Below, in pieces: positions 1 through 9,400 of a DNA stretch of 26,856 bases. The stretch comes from Saccharofermentans sp. (lineage in GTDB: Bacteria > Bacillota_A > Clostridia > Saccharofermentanales > Saccharofermentanaceae), in NCBI GenBank assembly GCA_024695565.1, contig JAILHX010000081.1:1-26856 (forward strand), given 5' to 3'. The stretch's first letter is position 1, and every line of letters begins with the position of its first letter. The translations under genes and the position numbers were made by a program. Under the pieces are notes generated by a model. It was not told the origin of the DNA, ran no database searches, and saw nothing but the letters and a program-made list of their open reading frames with translations.

Positions 1-77
1 TTCTGGTACTATTGGCATTAACGGTATTTATGGTATTCCTGCTGCCTGGCATAATCATGGGTGGAACGATCGTATGA
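1..77 (+). CDS. C-terminal end of a hydrophobic protein (partial)
   Basis: An open frame enters from the left edge (first full codon at 3) and ends at TGA 75-77. The 24 visible residues are almost entirely hydrophobic (Leu, Val, Ile, Phe) and end GGTIV, which suggests the last membrane segment of an integral membrane protein. Its stop overlaps the next start as ATGA, so the two genes are probably translationally coupled and in one operon. The family cannot be told from so short a tail. Confidence 0.6.
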   Translation, partial: LVLLALTVFMVFLLPGIIMGGTIV

Positions 78-718
78 CAGACCGGAACAAAGGTATATTG
101 ATAACAGCTATTTGTGTAGTGATCAGCCTGCTGCCTGTTGCAGCGGGCTTGATCCTGTTTAACAGACTGCCGGATCAGCTCCCTATCCTCTACACATTTG
201 AGGGCGAGGTCAATATGCTCGCAAATAAGACGGCCTGCATAACGCTGATCCCTGCAACATGCGCTGTTATTACTCTTGTTCTCGGAATCTTACTCAGATC
301 ATTTATTAAGAAATCCGCCGGATTCTACTTAGCGGTATTAATGACCGCGCCCGTCTTCTCGTTCTCTATTCAAACAATGACTTTGTCCGTAGGGGCATTC
401 GGCTTTGCAGTAACGGATATGACCATAACGATGATCCTTCTAGGAGTCTTATTCTATCTTCTCGGTGCGATAATACCGGCCATAGGTCCAAACCCTTTGA
501 TCGGCGCAAGATTTCCCTGGTTAAAGGATAACGATGAAGCTTGGTATAAGACCCAGGTCTTTACGGGCAGATTCATGATCGTATCAGGTCTGATAATAAT
601 AATCGACGCATTCTTCGAGATCGGCGGCATGACCGGTGACATCATTCTGATCCTGGCCGCAGTCATCATTCTTGTCATCGCTTCGGGAATCTATTCGTAC
701 ATGGCTGCAAACCGCTGA
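74..718 (+). CDS. SdpI-family (DUF1648) integral membrane protein
   Basis: A 214-aa protein with about six hydrophobic segments (roughly residues 8-28, 53-73, 80-100, 108-130, 160-180 and 185-207). The N-terminal loop has the DUF1648 pattern (RLPDQLPILYTFEGEVN). The segment near residues 142-170 (NPLIGARFPWL, then a Glu/Asp-Ala-Trp and a Phe-Gly-Arg-Phe stretch) matches the SdpI C-terminal signature, normally IGIRTPWT followed by W..TH..GG. In Bacillus subtilis SdpI gives immunity to the SdpC toxin and acts as a signalling receptor, but most family members are uncharacterised. The start overlaps the upstream stop. No SdpC-like toxin gene is visible, so a toxin-immunity role is not supported here. 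It converges on the histidine kinase gene with 14 bases between stops and no obvious terminator. Confidence 0.8.
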   Translation: MTDRNKGILITAICVVISLLPVAAGLILFNRLPDQLPILYTFEGEVNMLANKTACITLIPATCAVITLVLGILLRSFIKKSAGFYLAVLMTAPVFSFSIQTMTLSVGAFGFAVTDMTITMILLGVLFYLLGAIIPAIGPNPLIGARFPWLKDNDEAWYKTQVFTGRFMIVSGLIIIIDAFFEIGGMTGDIILILAAVIILVIASGIYSYMAANR

Positions 719-732
719 AAGACTTCTTGATT

Positions 733-3423
733 TTACTTGATCTGATCGTAATCCCAGATAAGTTCTTCCATGGTCTGATACAGACGGTCAGGTTCAACGG
801 GCTTGGACAGATGGGCATTCATTCCAACCTGCAAAGATCTTTGTACGTCTTCATCGAAAGCATTGGCAGTCATTGCGATGATCGGGACAGCCTTCGCGTC
901 TTTCCTGTCAAGAGCGCGGATGGCTTCAGTCGCAGCGAGACCGTCCATGTCAGGCATCTGCCAGTCAACAAGGATCAGGTTATAAGGCTCGTGGCGCACG
1001 TGGCGGAGCTTGACCTTCTCTATGCCTTCAGCACCGCTCAGAGCAACTTCAGCAGCGATACCTGCCTGCTCTAACACGAGCTTTGCATGTTCGCATGCTA
1101 CAGAATCGTCATCGATGATGAGCACAGCCATATCACCCGGATGGATATTGAGTTCTTCTTCGACCGTATCCTTATGTTCGGAATCAGTTAACGTAACTGA
1201 TACGATGAATGTCGTGCCCTCACCCTTCTTACTCTCAACACGGATCGTGCCGTTCATCATCTCGATGATATTCTTGGTGATTGCCAGACCAAGCCCTGAC
1301 GAACCGTATTTGTTGGTAGACGTAGCATCTTCCTGCGCAAACGTATCAAAGATATGCGGCAGAAATTCCTCACTCATTCCGATACCCGTATCGGTTATCG
1401 TAAACTGCAGGGTTGATCTGTCATCGAACTGTGCCGTCCTCTGAATATCAAGAGAAATGTCTCCGCCCTCAGGTTTGAACTTTACTGCATTACCCAATAT
1501 ATTGATCAGGATCTGGCGGAGCTTCATGTTGTCGCCGATATAGTAATCGTCAACCTGCCCCTTAATGTTGCAGCTGTAATTCTGCTTCTTATCAAGACAC
1601 TGTCCGCTGAACATGGTATTGATGGATTCGAGCATCTTCGAGAATGAGAATTCCTCGTTCTTCAGGATCATTCTTCCTGACTCGATACGGTACATATCAA
1701 GGATGTCGTTGATAAGGTTCAGAAGGTGCTCTGCAGAAGTTCCGATCTTAACAAGATATTCCTTCGTCTTCTCAGACGTCTCAGGATCGTTAAGAGCGAT
1801 TTTATCAAGACCGATGATCGCATTCATGGGAGTACGGATCTCATGGCTCATATTGGACAGGAAAGCAGTCTTGGCTTTATTGGCCTGCTCTGCAGATCTG
1901 AGAGCATCGCCAAGCGCTTCATGCTGGGCCATATTTTCGCGCATCTCCGTATCGATAACAGTCAGACCCAGACCGATTGCATGGACCTGATGATCATCAC
2001 GTTCTTCAAGATGTCTTACGCCCGCAACTCTTATCATCTCGTAGTATTCGCGGCCGCCGCGCTTTGCCAGATATCTGTATGCCAGGATCGGCTCTTTGCT
2101 CAGGCCCTCGCGGATATTATCGGGATCGATAAAATTAAGGAAACCTTCGCGGTAACTCTCTTCGACCGAGTTCTCCGCATACCATGAGAAACGTTCATGG
2201 AACGGGAACTTAATGCCTTCAGCCGTCTGTTCGTTATCACTGATATCACCCCTGTAACAGACACCTTCATCGCTGTCAAGATCGATATAATACACACTGC
2301 GGTAATCACTCGACATCGCAGTGATCATGCTGTCCTGAACCGTTCTTTTCTTCTCCTCTTCAAGGAGCTTGGTCTGGAGAGAGAGCTTCTCTTCCATCTG
2401 CTCCTGCTTGATACGGTTGGAAGCTTCAGAGGTCTCATGCTCTATCGTGAGACGTGTATTTTTTCTGATCTGATAGATGATAAATATGAACATACTGACG
2501 AGGACCAGAGCAGCGAGCATTGACTGAATAAGGCTTCTGATCACGATACTCTGTGAAACAGGATAGATCTGTTCTGCAATGACAGTCTCTTGGATGAGAT
2601 ATGTCAGCATCCAGTCGGTTCCGGATACGGGAACAAAGCTCAGTGTTTCAGTCGTGCCGTTGTATGTAAATGTGACTTCGCCGCGCTTTCCGCCCTGGAA
2701 ATCAGCTAAGAACTCCTCATATGTACCGGAATTCAGTTCAGCATTTTTCATAGCATCAAGGAGGTTGTCCTCTACGGCAAGACCGCCAAGGTAAACGTTA
2801 GTCAGGGCGATACCGTCTCTGGTGTAGATGTTACAGAAAGTCGTATCCGTATCATCTGACTTCATGGATACACCCTAGAGCATCTCGTTCATGTCTATCT
2901 CCATGAAGCATGCCTTGAGTTCTTTGCCGTCCAAAACCATGTCATCTACGGGGACGGCAATAATGACTTTCTTCTCGGCGGTATCAAGATTCAATATGGA
3001 GATCTCCGGTTCTGAGATCGTCATATAGTCAAAGTGATAATCCGAGATGTTCGTCTGGGTTCCGAGTGATGTGTAGATCAGACCGTCGCTGTCAACAAAA
3101 GCAAACTTATCGAGCTTATAGATCCGCTTCATTCTGGCCTGATAGACCTGAAGATGCTAAATATCGGACAAGTCTTCCCCGGTCATCAGTTCGAGAGCGA
3201 CGTTCATGTCTTCGATCTTCTTGTTGAGATTGGCAGATACGACCTGTTCTCTCCTTCCGGCAAGCTCATCAAGATACAGAAGACTGACATATTCTACAGC
3301 CTTCTCCGTATCTCTGGTAGCCATCAGTCCCGTAAGGATAGTACCTACCAATAACACGAGAAGGAAAACGATACTACCGATGATGGCAATCGTAACGGTG
3401 CTCTTACTCTTGGAATGCTTCAT
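733..3423 (-). CDS. Hybrid sensor histidine kinase/response regulator, interrupted by two in-frame TAG codons
   Basis: A single reading frame of 897 codons, broken only by TAG at codons 89 and 183, with no frameshift. The start at 3423 has a GGGAG ribosome binding site. Order of parts: N-terminal membrane segment (about residues 10-32), extracellular Cache-like sensor region, second membrane segment (about 290-315), coiled coil, PAS-like domain, HisKA with phospho-accepting His in NMSHEIRTPMNAI, HATPase_c (N box ILGNAVKF; DTGIGM; GSSGLGLAI) and a C-terminal receiver with Asp in LVDWQMPDMDG, Thr in AMTAN and Lys in LSKPV. The longest uninterrupted stretch, 733-2865 (710 aa from an ATG), keeps one membrane segment and all signalling domains. 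The gene is therefore either a truncated kinase with a decayed sensor, or a full-length protein made by reading TAG as sense. No DNA-binding output is present. Confidence 0.85.
2875..2877 (-). other. In-frame TAG codon 183 of the hybrid kinase
   Basis: The plus strand reads CTA here, hence TAG on the minus strand. It lies after EIDMNEML and before GVSMKSDDTD, inside the extracellular sensor region. The frame is intact on both sides, and the residues on both sides look like one continuous domain. Confidence 0.9.
3157..3159 (-). other. In-frame TAG codon 89 of the hybrid kinase
   Basis: The plus strand reads CTA. The codon follows MTGEDLSDI and precedes HLQVYQARMKRIYKLDKFA. The frame is the same before and after it. 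A Gln (CAG), Lys or Glu codon could have become TAG by a single change. Confidence 0.9.
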
Positions 3424-3568
3424 GAGAACATCTCCCTGCTATGAGTTTTTGTCCCGTCTTATAAAAAATCTTTATTTTAAAATTAAATCATAGATTTTTG
3501 ATAATGCGGTTGGGACAAATACATTTCCAAATGCCCGAAAACGGTACGGACAGCGTTCACAAATAATT

Positions 3569-3587
3569 TACTTTGATTATCAAAGTA
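3569..3587. promoter_or_regulatory. 19-bp perfect palindrome, candidate operator
   Basis: TACTTTGAT, one central T, then ATCAAAGTA: nine-base arms with no mismatch. It lies between the divergent kinase (start 3423) and hydrolase (start 3714) genes, where a dimeric repressor such as a TetR- or MarR-type protein could act. The arms are AT-rich and there is no poly-T run after it, so it is not a terminator. No regulator gene is adjacent. Confidence 0.45.
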
Positions 3588-3713
3588 TTGCCCGACATTT
3601 GCCTAGATTACCTGTATTGCAAAATTCAAAGAGGGATTATTATTCGGCTATAAGCTCTAAAGCTTAATGTATTCATCTTTTAGGCATTGTTCTTCAATGC
3701 AAAGGAGGTAAAT

Positions 3714-4499
3714 ATGAATTACAAAGTATATAACAACAACTCAAGTGAATGGGTTTTATTGATCCACGGATTAGGCGGAAGCATTAATACATGGAAATAT
3801 CAGATCAATGATCTGAAGGACTTCAACGTAATAGCAGTAGATCTCGAAGGTCACGGCGGTTCTTCATTCGAGAAGTCAAGGCATCTGTTATCGAGAACGG
3901 CAGCTGAGATCAATGAGGTATTGGAACAGGAAAAAATCGACAAAGTCCACATCGTCTCATTGTCACTCGGAACGCTTGTCGCAATGGAATTTGTTTATCA
4001 GTACAAAGAAAAAGTCAGATCAGTCGTACTCGCAGGTTTTGTAATGAACCTTGGAATCGGCTACAAGACGCTTCTGGCACTGGTGGAAGGCTTCAAATAC
4101 ATAATTCCCAAGAGGTTCTTCTACCCCATGTTCGCCAAGATCATGATGCCGTTCAAGAACCATAAGAAGTCCAGGGACATCTTCATCAGAGAATCATTCA
4201 AGATGAAGGGCGCCGCATTCAGAATGTGGCTGTCCGAATTATTCAGGGCGCAGTTCAAACTCAAGGAATACATCAGGATCATTCAGGAGAATAATCTGTC
4301 TGTATGCCTTATCTCCGGCAAACAGGACTACTTCTTCGTCAGAAGCGTAAAAAGAGCCCACAGAAAGATGAGTGACTCATCACTCTACTTTATCGATAAG
4401 TGCGGCCACGTCTGCAGCATCGAGAAGCACGAGATCTTCAATCACCTGGTGCTGAATTTCCTGAACGGACTGAACAATCCCCAGCTTGCAATTGCCTGA
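3714..4499 (+). CDS. Alpha/beta-fold hydrolase
   Basis: I chose the ATG at 3714 because AAAGGAGG lies directly upstream; it gives 261 aa. The N-terminal half has the oxyanion-hole region (LLIHGLGGS) and the strand/loop VDLEGHGGS. The nucleophile elbow reads VSLSLGTLVA, so the usual Gly-X-Ser-X-Gly is Ser-X-Ser-X-Gly, with the middle Ser as expected nucleophile. Likely acid is Asp in LISGKQDYFF and the His is in DKCGHVCSIEKH. The cap region is rich in Lys, Arg and Phe. These are the marks of a small intracellular esterase, lipase or C-C hydrolase; substrate unknown. No signal peptide is seen. It converges on the alanine-racemase-like gene with three bases between stops. Confidence 0.85.
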   Translation: MNYKVYNNNSSEWVLLIHGLGGSINTWKYQINDLKDFNVIAVDLEGHGGSSFEKSRHLLSRTAAEINEVLEQEKIDKVHIVSLSLGTLVAMEFVYQYKEKVRSVVLAGFVMNLGIGYKTLLALVEGFKYIIPKRFFYPMFAKIMMPFKNHKKSRDIFIRESFKMKGAAFRMWLSELFRAQFKLKEYIRIIQENNLSVCLISGKQDYFFVRSVKRAHRKMSDSSLYFIDKCGHVCSIEKHEIFNHLVLNFLNGLNNPQLAIA

Positions 4500-4502
4500 A
4501 TA

Positions 4503-5627
4503 TCAGACGACCAGCCTCTTTACATAAGGATGTACGAGCAGAGGATTTACCTGAACCTTTACAGTGTCCCCTTCCTTTACAGTACTGCCGGTAACGTCAA
4601 CAGTCATGTGAGACACACCGATCCTGCCGATTACAGGGCTCATCTTACCGTTGATGCAGACGCTTAAGACAGGCACTTCACGGATCTTCCTGAGCATGTT
4701 CTTAAGGACATTCTGAACAGAAAAATCCAAAGCACTTCTCTGAATCAGTCCGACTCCGCAGCCGGTTCCGATCCTTACGACTGCAAGGTCGCTGTCTCTT
4801 TTGAGATACGCTTCACCGCTGTATCCGATGTGCTCACCTTCCTGTCTGTTGCACACGGAAAACACCTGGGATTCGAGCCAGACAGCCTCTTCGAGATCGC
4901 ACTTGACTGACACTTTTCCGAGGATCGCACTGCCCACTCTGACGGCGTCAAAACCCAAAGCGCCGAAGGTCAGTGCGGCCTTGGAATTGGCGATGTGGCA
5001 GATGCCGGGATCAACGCCTTTTGCCCTGATCTTGGCAACGGCCTGCTTAAAGATACTTACCTGCTTTTCAACGCTCTTTTTGTAGTTATTCGTGCTGCCT
5101 GCCAGATGTGAAAAGCACCCTTCAAATGAGAAATAATCAGTATAGTGCTTGAAGTCCGGCATACGGTCGCAGTTAAATCCGTATCTTCCGAGGCCTGAAT
5201 CTATCTGGATGTGGACTCTCGGGCGCTTTCCCGTAAGTTCATGAATATCGAGTAATACAGGGATCTGCTTCTCGCTCCCCAAAGCAATGGTGACATTATG
5301 GGTTACCATGAGGAGCAGCTCACTGAAATCAGTTATCGGAGTCAGCATCAGGATATCCGCATCACACCCTTCCCTCCTCAGGGCAACCGCTTCACAGACG
5401 GATGTAACGGCATACATGAATATGTCCTGATCCTTGATGATGTTATATAAATTGGCTACGCCAAGACCGTAACCGTTCTCCTTCACCACCGCGATCACCT
5501 TTGCACCGGTAGTCTTCTTTATAAGCTTTACATTATTGACGATAGCTTCCTTCTTGATGACAAGGGTAGCATTCTTGTCAAAGCAGCTGTTGCTGTTAAT
5601 CTGATCTAAAAAGAGTTCATCGCACAT
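4503..5627 (-). CDS. Alanine racemase-like PLP enzyme, divergent at the C-terminal active-site loop
   Basis: A 374-aa protein, the normal length for Alr. The start has a GGGAGG site. The N-terminal barrel carries the PLP lysine (Lys49 in VIAVVKENGYGLG), the IDSGLGRYGF strand, HIANSKAA and the PLP-phosphate loop VRVGSAILG. The C-terminal beta domain has IGYSGEAYLKRDSD, aligning with the usual SYGRTY...KRDSR, so the second catalytic Tyr seems kept. Where classical Alr has PVGYADG this protein has RIGTGCGVG, and where it has GRICMDQ it has GRIGVSHMTVDV, so the Met-Asp of that loop is gone. The cytoplasmic reaction is probably racemisation of an amino acid, perhaps L- to D-alanine for peptidoglycan. 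The loop changes make a different amino acid or a secondary role possible. Confidence 0.8.
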   Translation of the reverse strand: MCDELFLDQINSNSCFDKNATLVIKKEAIVNNVKLIKKTTGAKVIAVVKENGYGLGVANLYNIIKDQDIFMYAVTSVCEAVALRREGCDADILMLTPITDFSELLLMVTHNVTIALGSEKQIPVLLDIHELTGKRPRVHIQIDSGLGRYGFNCDRMPDFKHYTDYFSFEGCFSHLAGSTNNYKKSVEKQVSIFKQAVAKIRAKGVDPGICHIANSKAALTFGALGFDAVRVGSAILGKVSVKCDLEEAVWLESQVFSVCNRQEGEHIGYSGEAYLKRDSDLAVVRIGTGCGVGLIQRSALDFSVQNVLKNMLRKIREVPVLSVCINGKMSPVIGRIGVSHMTVDVTGSTVKEGDTVKVQVNPLLVHPYVKRLVV

Positions 5628-5732
5628 AGAATTACCTCCCTTTCTGCATTAAGGTTAATTCCGCGACTCTTCAAATCATCTTCATATCAGCATCAAAACG
5701 ACAACAACATTGTGAGAAAAATCAGGCTAAAG

Positions 5733-5761
5733 TTAGGCAGACACCGGATTTCTGATATTAT
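5733..5761 (+). promoter_or_regulatory. Possible weak sigma-A promoter of the methyltransferase gene
   Basis: TTAGGC, 17 bases, then TATTAT. The -10 is good and the -35 is poor. It lies about 30 bases before the chosen start of the methyltransferase gene and points at it. Confidence 0.3.
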
Positions 5762-5792
5762 ATGTTTATTGTTTTTAGGGGGATCTATATTA

Positions 5793-6410
5793 ATGAGCAG
5801 CATCAGAACCAACTATGAGAAATGGTACGAAGGCGACGGTTACTATTGGGGCACCGAGCCTGCAGGGTTCTGCGATGAGCTTATCGCATTATGCCCGCCG
5901 TCCAAGGATAAGAAGGTTCTTGATATCGGCTGCGGCGAAGGCAAAGACGCTGTTTACATGGCTCTAAAGGGTTACGATGTAACAGCCTTCGACCTCACGG
6001 AGAACGGCATCAGGAAGACCCTCCGCCTTGCAGAAGAAAAGGGCGTTAAGATCAACGCTTATGTTGATGACATAAATGTTTTCGAGACAACCGAAAAATA
6101 TGACATCATATATTCTTCCGGAACCATACAGTATCTTTTCGAAGAGAATAAAAAAGGATTCTTTGAAAAGCTCGGGAAGATCACTAAGAAGAACGGTATC
6201 GTTTTCTTCAACGTGTTCGTCGAAAAGCCGTTCTTGGAACTCCCTCCCGACTGGGACAAGGAAGAAAAGATGTGGAGACCGGGCGAGCTGTTCTCTTACT
6301 TACCTGACTGGAAATTCCACAGAATAGATGAAGTCATCTTCGAAGATGACAGCAACGGAATTTTGCACTATCACTGCATGGATACGATAATCTGCGAGAA
6401 GATTATTTAG
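5793..6410 (+). CDS. Class I SAM-dependent methyltransferase
   Basis: The start at 5793 (MSSIRTNYEKWY) is preceded by AGGGGGA at a good distance, and the upstream in-frame extension has no such site, so the protein is 205 aa. Motif I is VLDIGCGEGKDAVYMA (SAM-binding glycine loop, about residues 43-58). An acidic residue after the second strand (VTAFDLT) would bind the SAM ribose, followed by DDINVF and a motif IV-like region YDIIYSSGTIQYL. The layout resembles TehB/Tam-type small-molecule methyltransferases; substrate unknown. It is cytoplasmic, with no signal peptide. Its TAG is the only TAG gene end in the window, and a TGA follows ten codons later. The last eight bases overlap the end of the convergent GGDEF/EAL gene. 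Confidence 0.85.
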   Translation: MSSIRTNYEKWYEGDGYYWGTEPAGFCDELIALCPPSKDKKVLDIGCGEGKDAVYMALKGYDVTAFDLTENGIRKTLRLAEEKGVKINAYVDDINVFETTEKYDIIYSSGTIQYLFEENKKGFFEKLGKITKKNGIVFFNVFVEKPFLELPPDWDKEEKMWRPGELFSYLPDWKFHRIDEVIFEDDSNGILHYHCMDTIICEKII

Positions 6411-9400
6411 AGCGCTTCCAGACGAGGATATCCGAAGGCATGAGCGGCTTGGCATAATAATAGCCCTGGAAGCTCTTGACACGGAACTGCTTGAGAATTC
6501 TTATCATGTCCTCTGTCTCGATACCTTCAACGCAAACCTTTGCGCCGAACAACGAAGCGAGACCGGTAATGTACTCAACCAATTCTCTGTCAACTTCACT
6601 TTCTTCGATATTCTGGACAAAACCGCGGTCGACCTTGATTATGTCGAACGGAAGCTCTCTTACGATACCGACAGAAGAGAAACCTGTTCCGAAGTCATCA
6701 AGCGCAATAAGGATTCCTCTTGACATAAGGCTGGCAATGACATTCTTAAGAAGTTCCATATCCAGGAGTTTGCAGCGTTCTGTTACCTCCAGGCAAATAT
6801 GCTCAGGCGGATAATCCATATCGCTCAGGATCCTGAATACCATATCCACAAAGTCAGGCTTCTCAAGCTGGGAATATGAGAGATTGACGTTCATGACGAA
6901 TTCAGGATTATTCTTGAGCAGCTTCTTAGCCATCGTAACAGCTTCCTTTATGATCCACTCACCGAGCTCAGGGAAAAGCGGATCTGATTCAAGCAGAGGA
7001 ATAAACTGGTCCGGAGGGACAATGCCATAAGTATCGTTCTTCCAGCGGAGCAGCGCCTCAGCTCCGATAAGTTCTTCAGTCTGAGCATCCACTACCGGCT
7101 GGTACAGCAGATAGAAGCCCTTAAATCCATGCTTGATCGAAGCACGGATCTCATGTAGCTTCTCAAGCCTGTACTTGTTCTCTTCATTAAGATCGTTGTA
7201 GAAATAGACCAAGTCACCCTGATAACGGCTCTTGGATTCCACATAAGCGAAGTTCATGCAGGCATATACCGTCTGTGAATCGAAGTCAAAGTGGTCAACC
7301 TTGAGAGCACCGCAGTTTGTCTCAAGAAGAACTGTCTTCTCATCAACCTGGAACGATTCTCTGAAATAATCGCGGAACTCATTGTACTTATCCGTGATCT
7401 CGTCAGCCATAAGAAGATTCGTAATAATAGCAAACTTGGTTCCGTCAAGTCTGTAGCAGGTTCCTTTGTTGCCGATAGTATCAAATACTTTCCTCGCGAA
7501 AAGCTGCAGAACACGGTTGCCGAAGTGATATCCGTATACCTCATTTATCTCCGAGAACTTGCTGATACCGATAAGCAGAACGACGATCTCAGCCTTTCTC
7601 TTGATACAGCCGTCAAGGTCTTCGAAGAAACCGTACTGGTTCCTGAATCCTGTCAGAGTATCGATATGGCCCTGGGAACCGTGGCTTCTGATAGTTCCTA
7701 CAAAATAATCAGGCTCGCCGCTTAAGTCTCTGATAACGATTCCTCTGCAGGTGCAGACATCGTATTCACCGTCTGCCTTCTTTGCACGGTACTGCATATC
7801 ATGTCCGGAAGTATAACCTGAGAAGATATCAGCAATTCCCTTACGGTAAGCTTCCCTGTCGTCAGGATGAATATTGTTCTCCCAGATGTCACCTGCTCCA
7901 TACATGTATTCTGAAGGGAGTCCATATGTATCAACAGCATTTTTGGACCACTTCGAGAAATCATATTTCATGTCACAGAGATATACATAAGTGCCTTCGG
8001 AAACAACTTCGTAAGACTTATAAAGCGTATCAAGAAGTCTGCGCCTGTCATCCGTGATGCACTTAATGTTCGCATCTTCGATATCAGGACGGCTCTCACG
8101 GAGAAGCTTCATCTCCTTCAGGTACTTCTTGTTCTCATACATGCGGCTGTCAGCCATTTCAAAGAGCTCTTCAACCGTAGTGTCATTTTCAGGCAGATAC
8201 TCTGCAAATCCGGAAGAAACCACAGGACCCTGGTCGATTCTCATGTTCTCTTCTATCTGCCTTCTGAATGTTGCAAAGAGATTCTCACGGTTAGAATAAT
8301 CCTGTCCCTTTACGAAAACTGCAAACTCATCGCCTCCGATCCTGAATACGGGACTGTGCGCGAATGTCTTGCAGATCAATTTACAAGCAGCCTGAATGTA
8401 CTCATCACCGGCCTTGTGGCCCTGAGTATCGTTAATTATCTTAAGGTCGTTAAGATCGCAAACGAGGATTCCGAACGGGTCAGCATTCTTATCCGCTACG
8501 GTCTTCTGAACCTCGTTCTCATACTCAACAAATGCTGTCTTGTTTCTTGTGCCTGTAAGGCTGTCGCGGCGCGCAACCTCATTGGCGATGGACAGTGCCT
8601 GCAGGTGTTCCTTCTCCTGCTTAACGAACTCTTCGCGGTCCTCGATGCAGATGATCAGATGTGTCTTATCTGAAGACCAGGTTACCTTCATTCTTGTGTA
8701 TTTGGGCTCCCCGCCGTCAACAACCATGCGGTAATCCTCATTCAGCTGCCTGCTGTCTTCGAGCTTTGTAATGAGGTTATCCTTGTCAACGAACAGCTTG
8801 ATACGGTCTCTGTCTGCAGGATAAATAATCTTGTCGACATTGCGCTCTGCTTCGGCAAAGAAGTTCTCTCCTTCTTCCTGGATCTCAAGTTCACCGTAAA
8901 GCTTATGTGTCGCAAACTCAATATAGTAAGAAGTCTGGGCATCAACATAGTAGATCAGGTCATAATGCGAAGCCAGGCTCTCGGCAATCTGTGAATATGT
9001 GAGACTCCTCTGCTGGGATTCCTGTAATTCGAGCCTTGCCTTTACCTCATTGTCGATATTCTCGATGCAGACGATAATGTGCTTTTTGTCAGCAGACATG
9101 ATCTCGGTATGTCTGATGTGTTTTACCTGACCATTTACAACAAGACGGTAAGCCAGAGAATAGGAATTCCTGTGCTTCAGGTTCTTGAGCATGGCATCTT
9201 TGTAATGGATCTTAATTACTGCGTCCTGATCTTCGGGATGCACATGTTTCTTTATGCTTCTTCTGCTGTCGGCAAAGAAATCACTTCCTGTGGCAGGAAC
9301 ATTAAGCTTCTTGTAATCATCCGTCGAGGATATCTCAACATATGTGCTCGTCTCAATGTCAATGAAGTACAGGGTGTCATACTGCCCCGCAAGACTTGTT

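Noticed and set aside
74..718. SdpI toxin-immunity protein
   Set aside because: Family membership is clear, but no SdpA/B/C-like genes are in view, so an immunity role is not claimed.
3448..3464. CGTCTTATA -10-like match on the plus strand
   Set aside because: No GAAC 17 bases upstream, and the sequence after it does not match the other two promoters.
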